A stretch of DNA of 64,000 nucleotides. Source: Nemertoderma westbladi (lineage: Eukaryota > Xenacoelomorpha > Nemertodermatida > Nemertodermatidae). Below, in pieces: positions 13,001-25,000 of this stretch (position 1 is its first letter; every line of letters starts with the position of its first letter). The translations under genes and the position numbers were made by a program. The notes beneath the pieces were generated by a model that searched no databases, was not told where the DNA came from, and saw only the letters and a program-made list of their open reading frames with translations. Location of the stretch: assembly GCA_032718475.1 (NCBI GenBank), contig JAUCBJ010007817.1, positions 1 through 64,000 of the forward strand, in the 5' to 3' direction.

Positions 13001-16000
13001 ATTATTTAGAGCAGCAGTAGTTCCAGTACTCCTCTACGGGAGTCCATGACGGGCTCTAACTGCTGAGGACACCAAATCTTTGGATGGCACATTCACAAGA
13101 ATGCTACGCCGGGTTCATTGTGTCAAGTACAATGCACAAATCTCCAACCAGACACTATATAACATTGGAGGTGTCTCATTGGTTCCCCCAAGCTTGACAC
13201 TAGAACAAAATCGCCTCCACTTTGCAGGACATTGCTTTCGCCGTGAGGACCAGCCAGTGCATGATCTTGTACTTTGGCAGCCTCATGGAGTGAATAAGCA
13301 TGGTGGACAGCCCATGACTTTCTTGAGACGCATCTTAAAGGACACTGGCCTTAAAGATGCGGATGATCTAGCAAATGTCATGGGTGATAGGGAATTGTGG
13401 CGGTGCAATTTTGTTGACAAGCCGGCACAGCATTCTTAAAAATGCAGCTGCAATGCAGCATGCCGATCCTAGTAGTAGAGTTTCATTAAGTAAGAAGCCA
13501 AATACGATATTAATAACATCAACTGCAGCATCACCAACCGCACAAAAACGGGCCTCACTTTCACCTAAATATGTATTTAAACGCACACTAAATAAATAAA
13601 CAAAAAAAGCCCCAAAAAATGACATAAATAAACACCTACTATGCTTTTAAGTTTAGTGTGTTAATAAATATAGTTTATTAATTAACCGGGCTCAATATAA
13701 ATTAGACATATCGAGATCCCCTATAATCATTCACCCCCTTATGCTCGACAAATACAGTACCTAATAATTAAAATATAAATTATTAATTAATTAAACGGGC
13801 TTAATTAAATATAGCCATATCGAGAACCCCTAAATCCTTACCACACCTTACTTTACCTTACCTTAGCACTATTATGGCTTTAAATTACTATACAGGATCA
13901 CAAAATACAGTATGTTATTAATTATAATTAGTTTCTTTCAGTTCTTTCTTTAAGTTCCTTTACGTACAGCACCACAAGATATTATTAACTCAAACTACAT
14001 TATCTTAATATTTATTAACATGACCACAATATACAGGATGTTAATAAACTTAATATAAATTCTTAATTAAATAAACGGGCCTTAAACAGAATAAGCGTGT
14101 CGAGACTAAAAAACATTCAACCTCTATATGCCTTTAGTTCCTAGACTAGGATCACAAAATACAGTATATTGATAATTTTAATGAAAATTACTGTATTTAC
14201 TACCAAATATAAACGTACAGCGACCACATCAAATAAAGGCGTAACAAGACCACCTAAAACATTCTCAATTAAATTATCGGTTTAATTTATTACATTAAAT
14301 TGCACTCCAATGGATTAAGTAATATCCGATGGAGTCAGCATTGTTTACGGCCATCGCTTTTGTACGCGCTTTTGAAGACCTTTAGCAGTTTAACCTGCCA
14401 AAATTTATATGTCTTTTGGTTTATAAATAGACTTTAGAAAATGACAAGTATTTAATACCAATAAACACAACATTAGCCGAAGCCAGTCTAGTGCGCGTCC
14501 ATTCACCCGCTGGATATACCCGGGAGACTGGATTCGGAGGGCTTAGATTGTTATTGCAGTGTAAGCTTACTGTATTATTCGATTGATCGTTAATAAATAA
14601 TTTCTGACCAATATTATTCACTTTCGGGAAATATTAACAGTTCCTTTAGGACGTGGCACTCTATCTAGGTAAACAGAGATATGACTTATACTAAACACAA
14701 CGGTAAGTCGGTAAGGCTTATGATTCACGTATGAGGCGCATTCTTTAGGAAATGCTTAGTTATCAGTCACAATCATGCACACTACCGGTAACACACAATA
14801 CTGCACACTAATTTGCCGACTGTCAATGAATTTTATCATATATAAAGAGAACAGCAATTGACTCATGTAGTGCTTATCAAATAGCATTAAATTCACTACA
14901 AACCACAATAATATAAGTCGCAATCGCTATATGTAACCCGTCTCTCTAACCTGTAGTGTATCAAGAAAATTGGGAAATTTGGGTTCTTTATAGATGTTCT
15001 CCAGATAATAATATTCAACCATAACACAACAGTAAATAGCAGTATAATAATGTATGTTGCAGTGATATAAGACTACTGCTGATTGCACTGATTGTACTGG
15101 ACCGATAACAGTTATACGCTCTATAATCTAAGCCTACTAATGTTTCTTCTAAAGTCTGAAACGAATTGACTCTAGAGCCGGTGTTCCTGGCCTAGATAGA
15201 AACAACACAACAGTATCAAGAAAAACAGTAAGACTGAACCCTCCTAGCATGATCTGCCAAATATCTCCACATCGACAGAAAAAATCGCTCTGATTGGCTG
15301 TTAAGCTAAACAAAGAACCATGTGTCCAATGGCCGTTTCCATGTCAGAAACCAGCTGTTAGATGTCGTAATCTGAATCATCAAGGCTAAGCTGTGCCAGG
15401 GTATTTGACGCATTGCGGGTTTTTTGCCTTACCATGTCCGCCAAAGCACACATATAGAAGAATGACTTTTATGTCCGTTAAAACACCTATAACGGTACCT
15501 TGCGGGCGAGGGGGACTGATTATATCCGCAAAAGCTTTTACACCGCTCCCAGAAAATGGGATTCAAGTTTATAAATATACAAAAATCACAGTTTCTAATA
15601 TATCTAAATACTCTAAACAGTTAGCCTTTCTTGCGCGGACGGCGTTTACGCAGTTTTTTAAAGCTGGCCAGAGTCCTTTTCTCTTTGGGGCGAGCCACCT
15701 TACAAGGAGGGCTATAACTCCTGGGTGAAGGGTGCAATATAATTGCATCAGAGGGTGTAGGATTATGGTCGGTGTATCCGCCAGTCGAAGTGCCGGGTTG
15801 ATTGACATCAACGTCGGGGGAGCGGGGTCTAACGGCTTTGAGAGCGCGTTTTAAGACAGCCGCTCTTACGGGTCCTTTACGAGTGGTCTGAACGAGAGCC
15901 GTGGGTGGACCATAGGCAGTTAGAAACCTCCGGGGTTTAATGGTTCTTTCCAACTCGCGTTCGCGGGCTCGGTATTCGTAAGGCCGTCGATATACTTCCT

Positions 16001-19000
16001 GTAACTCGGGGTGTGAGTTAACAAATAAGTCTCCATAGTCCGGATCCTGACGGATATAATTGATTAAGTTATAGGAATGAAGGTCGCTAGGATTAACACT
16101 CCTGAGAAATTTGCGTACGAACTTGGTTGAAATACATTCTCCGACGCACTTCAGTAGTTCGTGACTCGATATGCGTGATTTCTGTTCGACAGAAGCGAAT
16201 AGATAAGGATGGAACGCATAAACTCCTTCGTAAGCGCGTCCAGGATAATAGCGATGGCGCGAATCACAATGTAAATCAGCGTTCGCTTCCCAAGCTCTGA
16301 TGTAACGTAGTGTGATCATTTCATCTACGCTTTCCAAATCGTGATAAAAAGGGCAATCGAAACTGGCGTGTCCCTTTAGTTGACAATGGTGACATTGAGT
16401 CATAAATTGAGGGCAAACCGCAAAAATGTGCAAGTTATTGAGTCTGCAATACGTACAATAAATTTCCATCACCGGTTGTTCGTGGAAATAGGAACAGCGG
16501 ACGTTTGTGTCCATGGGTGTAACATGGTCTCTCGATGCGCATAACCGACAACGTTGCCGAGAAACATAGTTGGCATGGCGATAATTGTACGCAGTGAGAC
16601 ACTGTGGACCTTGATACCATTCTAGGATGTAATCGTTGTCGCTGTTCCGGGCGCGATAGGCTGAATCTCCTCAGATTCTAGGCATATTGGTTCGTCTTCC
16701 CAGTCTGTTACGAATATAATTTTCGTGATCTATTCTCGGTTTATCGTTACGACTCCGCTGGGTATGATATTTAAATAGAACCATTTCCCTTTCGGTGTCT
16801 ACATCGTCCGTATCATGTAAATCGATAGGATGGCCGGTAGTTATGAAGTCCATATACGTACTATTACGATGCGTATAGCGAGCAGTGAATTTTCGATAGT
16901 CCAATTCACGCGTAAGTTGCTCTTGGGACATCGGCGGTTCGATATAACGACCATCGTCCTCCGTAATGGTTGGATCGGTTTCACCGCGTATCAAGCTATC
17001 CACAAATGCTTGTAAAGGTAGAGTATATCGCTCCCTGATACCAAGATCATCTTCTATCAACTCCGTCATATCTGCTATCTGAGTTTATTAATATCGAAAT
17101 GAGTTTATGTTTAGGCGAGCGGACGTCGCTGCCTACCTCTCTTTGCCCCCGGACAGTGGGATTCTCAGCGCCGATGTACCGTCGTCGCGGTGTTTACGCC
17201 AACATGTAGCAACAGCACGACAACGATAACCGGCACAAGTCACTCCACTGTCCGTCCCAAAGGCTTGAATCCACTTTAGGTTCTTTCTATAGGAGAGTTG
17301 GGCTACTTTCACAATTGCGACTAGCTACTGTAAACATACTTTAGCAGTAACATTCACCTATAAACGCACAAATTCCACACAACTGTCACCAATTGTACAC
17401 ATACAGGCCATTTGTCCGTTAGTCAGTGCCTTCCAGAATGTCACGTTATTACTGTGTATCTTTGGATACTAACAGTGTGCTATGTATTCTCTATGCTATG
17501 CAATGTGACAAGCTTTCTATTGTTCTTTTAACTTGCTTCTAATTCTAGCGTGGGTGTTGCTATGGTGACATTATGGAAAGCTAGCGGTAGAATTAGGGTA
17601 ATTCTCATGCATACAGATCTGGAATACTATTTAATAGTAATTCTTTAATTGTCAATATCCTCTTTATACATGATTTTATTAATTTTATCGGCTATTGACT
17701 ATATGTTGGAGATTCTCGCACTCTAATACACTCAATAGGATGAATCTCCACTCCCATGATCTATTAATTAATGGAATTTTGGGAATGTTATAAATTGCAC
17801 AAAATGACAATTTATGAAATTCATTTAAAATATGAATTTAAATTTATTCCCGTGAATTTTATTATTTGATAGTACAATTGACACAATTTGATTCCAGAGC
17901 AGGTCTGGGGACATAGGATCCTTAATTCTATGAAAATTGTCTTTTAAGAGTATCTGTAAGTGCTGCGATATCTTAATTGACTAGAAATTTTAAAGGATCT
18001 GAATTTTACAGATTTTAATAAATATTAAATTAATATTTAAGATGGGCACCGATTTATTCCAGAACTTGTCTGGAGACGTTAACCATTGATTCTAGAATTT
18101 GTCTTTCAAGTATATCGGTGGGTGCCGCGATATCTTAATCGACTAGAATTACAGATGGTCAAAAGGTTTAACAGATTTATTTGCGTTTCACGCTACTGTT
18201 AGAGGGACATCACGCTACTATATGTATTATTATATATGGTATGAGAGCAATATCGCACGAAGCAATGTCAGTGTGAAGAGGCAAGTCGTTTCCAAGGTCT
18301 ACCCAGAGCTTGGTTTAGCCGAGACACGAGGATCTGAACTTTGCATTCCTAATACTCTGTCTACCAATAATACTTAAGTATAGTAGGAGCTTTATTGTAC
18401 TTTAATAAGTACGGACATTTCATCTTACTGTAGTCACATATTTATAATATGATACGGACAGTAAGGAAAGAGAAAAAATAATTATTTCTCGCCGTCGCAC
18501 TAAATATATTATAAGTAATTACGTACGTAATAAACACTAATATATTGCACTAATCTACTAAATAATCACTAAAATAACATTCTACTAAATAAAATTAAAG
18601 GAAACGATTATAATAAAATTACATAATAATACATACATAAATATAAAATAAAAACAAATATAAAATGATATAGTCACACGCCCACTCCACATGTTATTAC
18701 GTTATGGAGTCCCTAGATATTTGTCGGATTAGGGAAGTGGTCGTAGGAAGAGTATCTTGCCTTCCATAGTTTCCGGACAGTTTTCGGTCTCTTTCCAGTA
18801 AACATAAACGACTAGCTGGGCGATTGAGTTGTTGTGTTACTTTCTCCGCTCCCTTGGCCTGTCTAATCTCCGCCGTGGTAAGATGAGGAGGCCATTCTTC
18901 TTCTTCTTTACTTAAGGAGTCGGATCCACCTAACCAGCCTGGAGTATCTATCAGTTCTTGAGGAGTTGCTCCTCTGGAAGCGATGTCGGCTGGATTAATC

Positions 19001-22000
19001 GTCCCAAGGCAATGTCTCCATTGATCTACATTGGAGTTAATATCGTCATTATCTGAGGAGTATGGTGTTCCCTCAGTTGGATCGTCCACATCACTGCTCT
19101 CCACTTCCCATTCCTTTACTTGGTATACCTGTTGTTGAGGTAATCTCTCTTTGAGAGTTCTACGGGAAGGGCCAGTGAAGTACCAACCTACTCTAGTTCT
19201 TACCGCATAGGTTTGTAGTGGCTGCGGTTGAGCAGGCCGTTTCTCCAATGTCTCTAGCGCCTCATGCGCGTTTTGGCCGATGAGTATTTGCACTCCAGGA
19301 TAATCTGTGTGGAATCGAGGTATCTTAAGCTGCTGGATGCTCTCGTCCTCGCCCCAGTTATAAGGTTCTACTTGGGTAGTAGCGAAGTTCTTTATAGCCA
19401 CCATTTTTACTGACCTTATACTTTGTGCTCCTAATTTATCCTGGGGGGTGGACAACGCACCTACATAGTAATCTGCCGTTATGGTAGATTTCCAAACCTG
19501 CATAATTCCGGACATATTCAACTTAGTTTGGAATTTGGGTTGTCCAGCAAAGATATCTTCGGCTAGTTCTTGATCGATGAATGTTCCTGTGCTGCCGGAG
19601 TCAAGGAGGGCGTTCACTATGTAACCTTTGGTAGGACCGTGAACTCTTACCTGCACTACAGGAAATTCTCTGATTCCTACGTTGGAAGTTGGAGCTTTCC
19701 AAGATGGTTGTCTGTCAAAGGTAGTTGGGGGGAACTCATTGTCGGTGTCCTTTTCGTAAGTAAGTGCTCGATACACCGCGGTATTGATTAGGTAACAGGA
19801 TTCGTTGGCGTCGGAGAATTCGTCAGTATAGAATCCTTCCATCTCAGACTCTTGATCAGTGTCATTTACATCACTGAATTGGACATGTAGTTCGGGCTCA
19901 CTTACCTGACTCGGGTTGTTTCGTTCGAATTCACTGTGTAACAAGATGTGATGTTTCGCACCGCACTTTGCACACCTTACGTCGGAGTAACAGGTTCGCC
20001 GTTGGTGTCCTTGTCTGAGGCAATTATAGCATAACCGCTTATCCCACATGACTTCACGTTTGTCTACCAGGGATTTCTTTAGGAATTCAGCACACACACT
20101 CAAACGGTGGGGTCCGTCGCACAGCGCACATTTTGGTTTGATGTTACTCACTTTACCTTGGGTAACGTTATGCACTCTCATTCTTTCTTCGGGCTTTCTT
20201 CCGTGAATTCTCTTAGGAGACGTAGTAGGAGTTGTTGTTACCTGTTCTCTCCTGTCACTGGTTCGAGACTTATATTTACTTATGTCTTTATAGGTCTTGT
20301 TGTCATAGTAAGATTTTGCTGTGTCTTTCCCGCTGTCCTCTTCTTGAGAAGCTTGGCTTTCGCCGTCGTCAGTATAACACACTGGTATTATCCTTCTCCT
20401 AGAAACGGGTTTCTCACTTACCTTATTTTCCGATGTTTTCTCTCTGGACTGCTTTATGAGTTGTAATTTTACTTCACTATCTAAGAAGGACATGAGATCA
20501 GCCATGGTAGGGCTTCGTCGTTGCTGCTCATTCATATACAACACTTTCTTGTCCCAGCGTGTACATACTCCACCCTTTGGTAAAGTAGAGACTACGGCTC
20601 CAATAACCATGGAACTCTGATATTCATGAGGCTTACCTAACCAGTCCAATTGTCTACAGATCTCCTGAATCTCATCGGAAAACTCTATAATCCCGCTACT
20701 AAGGAAGTTTCGGGGGGCTACTAATTTTGCATACAAATACTTAGCTATGTTATCCTTGTTACCATACCTGATGTTTAATGTATCCCAAACTTGTCTTAAT
20801 CCATCTGGATATCCAATAAATTTTAACGCCATTAACTTGGGAGGTCCTTCCAAACACTTGATGAGGAACCTAAGTTTCTCTCCGTTAGATAGTACAGAAT
20901 TCTGTATGCTATCTTTGTAATATTCATTGAAAGGTAACCATTTCATCTCATCTCCATTGAATTTAACGATCTCTCCCACTTTGACCGCTTGGCGGGCTTC
21001 TGTTCTAGCCATCTGACGCGTAAAGCTTTCTTGGGCCATCGTGTTATTTAATATCGAATTATCGGTATATAAATTTCCCGGATTATTATCAGGTCTATAG
21101 GGAATATCATTAACAACAGGTTTATAATCACCCTTAATAGGGTTTGCTATAGGAGTTTCTACTTCACTAGCAGTATAGATGCGTGTAGGCTCCACACCTT
21201 GCGCATGTGATACTTCAGACCTAACAGGTTGACACAATGTTACAGGGGGTATTGGTATACCCTTTTGTATATTGACTAATTTGTCGCGTTCCAGCGCGAT
21301 ACTTTGCTGCACTTCTTGCAATTCTACCCTACTTTCCCTTACTGTTCCCTTGAGTTGGTGGACAGTCTCCTGCATCTGTCTGAGCAGGAGATTCATCCCC
21401 CGCCGTCCCTCCTCTACCCACTCGACCGCCGAAGCAGGAGTCGCCAACATTGTAGCGGGCCGACGCGGGACGACGGGAGACAAATCTTTGATTTCTCTCT
21501 CAGCTTCCAGGACAGGGATATTCTCATGGACTGTTCTACCGGGTACAGGCAGTGTAGTACTGTGTAAAGGGAATTTAGAGTTAAGCTCTGGAAGTACAGG
21601 GGTCTCTAGCACAGGAGTGGCTTTGGGAACGACAGGCCTAATTATTTCAGGCTCATCAACTATTGTAGGGAGTGTTTTGACTTGAATAATTTGGTCTGTG
21701 GGTTCTGTACTACCTAAGTCTGTGCGAGCTAGTTGTCTTCTAACTGCTGGGGGCAAATCAGGCAATTTGTGACGGTGAGATGTTTTTCTACGCCTGCTTA
21801 GACGAGATCTATTTCCTCCGCCTTCAGGATCGGTGGTCTCGCCTTCCTCCGATGATGTGTATCCTTGGCGCTTGGGAGTAGATCGACTCCTCATCTGCAT
21901 TTGACTAGCAGTTAACTGTTTATTTATGCAGTCTTGCGTCTCTTGAAGATTTTCCAACTCCAGTTGTGTGGTCTCTTCAGACGCTCTCTGTTCTGCTTCT

Positions 22001-25000
22001 GCCAATGCCATTGCTGCTGCTGCTTTGGCTGCTTCCACTGCCGCTGCCGCTTTTGCCACTTCCACTGCTAATGCCTTTCTGTCCTCTATCGCTTTTTTCT
22101 TTACTTGTTCTTCTTGGACTCTAACGAGGCGGAGTTTTTCATCAAATTTAGCTTGGTTTGCAGCTAACATTTCCGCATCGATTGCGTCCAACACAAGCTT
22201 GGTTCCTTCACTATTAGGGCGAAGTCCAGACAGTCATCTCCTCAACTCTTCGTCTCCTATGAATCGCTGATAGTCTGACAGATAGATGTCAATGGCGTCT
22301 CTAGTTCGCGGCTTCTCTGCTGCTGTTAATTCGCTTTCTACTTCGCTTTCCACCTCGCTTTCCTCTTGAGAAGAAGTGGCGTCGGTTGATTCTTCATAGG
22401 TTGGCCGCTCATCATAAACCGTATCTGCCATCTTCGCTCCGCGTTCGGGCGTCCGCTCAACAGTATCCGAACTACTGGAGCTATCGGGCCGCTGAGAACT
22501 AGGTTCTTGGCTAGGAGGTTGCTGCTGTTTTATAGCTTCTTCTTGATCCCGCTTGACTTGGGCCCGAGTGCCTATGGCAGACCAACGGCGCTTTACTAAC
22601 TTCGCAAATTGCGAAATCGCTCCTACCAACCTAGGTTCTGACACAACCACTGCAGGGGTTGCCCTTCTTACAGTATGAGGGGTTTCAGACCTCGGTCTGG
22701 GATTCTCTACACTTTGATCTGAGAAACAGGCTGTTGTTTCTAGGAGACTATCTGACAGAGTTTGCCTTGTGTCAGCCATGTTTGATTGTACAGTTGAATG
22801 CCTACTGCTATATTACAGTTAAAGCAAGTCTAGTAATTCAGTATCACTGTTAGCCTAATAATTAATTACCGATACTGCTACTCAGTGTAGGGTGATATAT
22901 ATATAATATATTAGAATACCGGTATGCTTATAATATATATATAAGTATTATTACAGACTAGATTTGTCACAGAGTACCGGTATATAAATTTAGCACAAAT
23001 ATATATAAATATATAATAGGCCTATCGTGAATACCGGTATACAGCTGACACTTATAGTATATATAAGTATAATTATTACAGACTAGAATTAATTACAGAA
23101 TACCGGTATGATTTCAGCCTAAATTTATAGAATAAATATAATAAGCCTATTGTAAATACCGGTATGTCAATTATTTTAAAAATAATTGAATTTCTGAATG
23201 TTAGGGGTTATTTGGTTACTTTACTTACTTTATTACCGTTATTTAAGCAGCAGTCCAACTAATATTAAGACCTAAGTGTTGTATAACAGGCCTACTATTT
23301 TATTAATAGATTTAGTGGATTTATATGTACCCGTATGAGGGGTTTTGTTACAATATTGAAATAGATGTTACTATTTCTGGGAAATAATCACTACACAAAA
23401 GCTGTGCGCTTCTCAGTTAAGTGCTACTTATTGGACACTAAAACAGATAATTCTAATTTACCTAAGTTACTTAATACTACAAATTACGTACGATACGGGT
23501 GAGATTAATTCTCTAATTAAACACAACAAAATATTACGTATGAAATTTTAGGGTAATTTTATAGGAAGTCTACAAACCAGCCTAACAAAGGGTTAGAATT
23601 CTCATTATTACAACGGACAGGGTACTACGGTATTTGAAAATAATAAGTAGTAGTAAATATGTTGCGCTGTCCAGATAGGAAAAATACCACCGTCTGACGA
23701 CCTATAGCCGTATCGCTATAGGTACTACGTTATGTATCATAGAGTGTTCCTACCTGGAAGTTAATTACCGCGGACTACCAGATCCAACGTGCCTATTAAC
23801 CACTTTACAACACAATACACTGCCTACACACTAATTACTTTCGGAAAGCACTGTACACCAAACCCTAAATTAGGTACAAGTACTTATTAAAACAGATAAC
23901 TAGCAGTTAAATATACTTGAACAGTTAAAAGAACCACGGCATCTGCTGGAGTGACCGGAGCACAAAGTCACCAGTCTTTACCTACGCCAACCAGCCCGTG
24001 TAGTACCGGGGTTAATTTAACTATAACGGTATGTGTAACAAGCACAATTACTGTAGGAATAAACTTGGGGACATGAATGTTGCGAATAATCGCATAAACT
24101 CTGAATAATAAATATTACGCTACCCGTACAGAATACTCAAACAAAATACAAACCAAACGCTGGCAGACCACCACCAAGCCTAAATAAACTACAGTATGTG
24201 CAGATTCCAAAATGGTTAGTTAGTATGCGTTCTAACACGGTAGTACGACTTATTCTTTAAGAGGGGATTGACCTTACAGCTCTGGCTGCCCCAACTTACT
24301 AACTGGCACTTTATCAGACAAACTCTACACACGCAGCAATCTCTTCAGACCTAATAATAGCTAGACAACAATCCAGCCTACAAAATATCTGAGTAATAAC
24401 TATTACGGTACCTGAACAGACCACACAAACAAACACAGGCCAAAACACTGGCAGACTACTGTCAAGCCTAAATAAACTACAGTATATGCAGATTCCAAAA
24501 TGGTTAGTTAGTATGCGTTCTAACACGGTAGTACGGCTTATTCTTTAAGAGGGGATTGACCTTACAGCTCTGGCTGCCCCAACTTACTAACTGGCACTTT
24601 ATCGGACAGACTCTACACACGCCGCAATCTCTCTAGACCCAACAACAATCCGACAACAGTCCGGCCTACAGTTATCTGAACAATCTGAGCAGACTTACAC
24701 ATCTTCAGCACAATATTAACTTACTAGGAAATAAAACTGACAGATATAAGTAAAATCTCAATAAAAAACCAGGGCTGCAGTCCCTGATTAAATACTAAGA
24801 CCTACCGGTATACAATAATCAAAATCGAATAATACTAATGTACTTATACTGGAAGTACCGGTTATGACAGTTGGGCCTACGGACCTACAGCAGTACCGAT
24901 TCTGGCAGTTGGGCCTACGGACCTACAGCAGTACCGGTTCAGGTTTACCGGTCGACCGGTACTTTCAACTTTATTGCTTACTGCAATAAAGACGATAACT

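Noticed and set aside
14421-14621. 66-aa ORF in the LTR, repeated at 25066-25266
   Set aside because: It is identical because it lies in the LTR. It is short, has no domain and is not supported as a gene.
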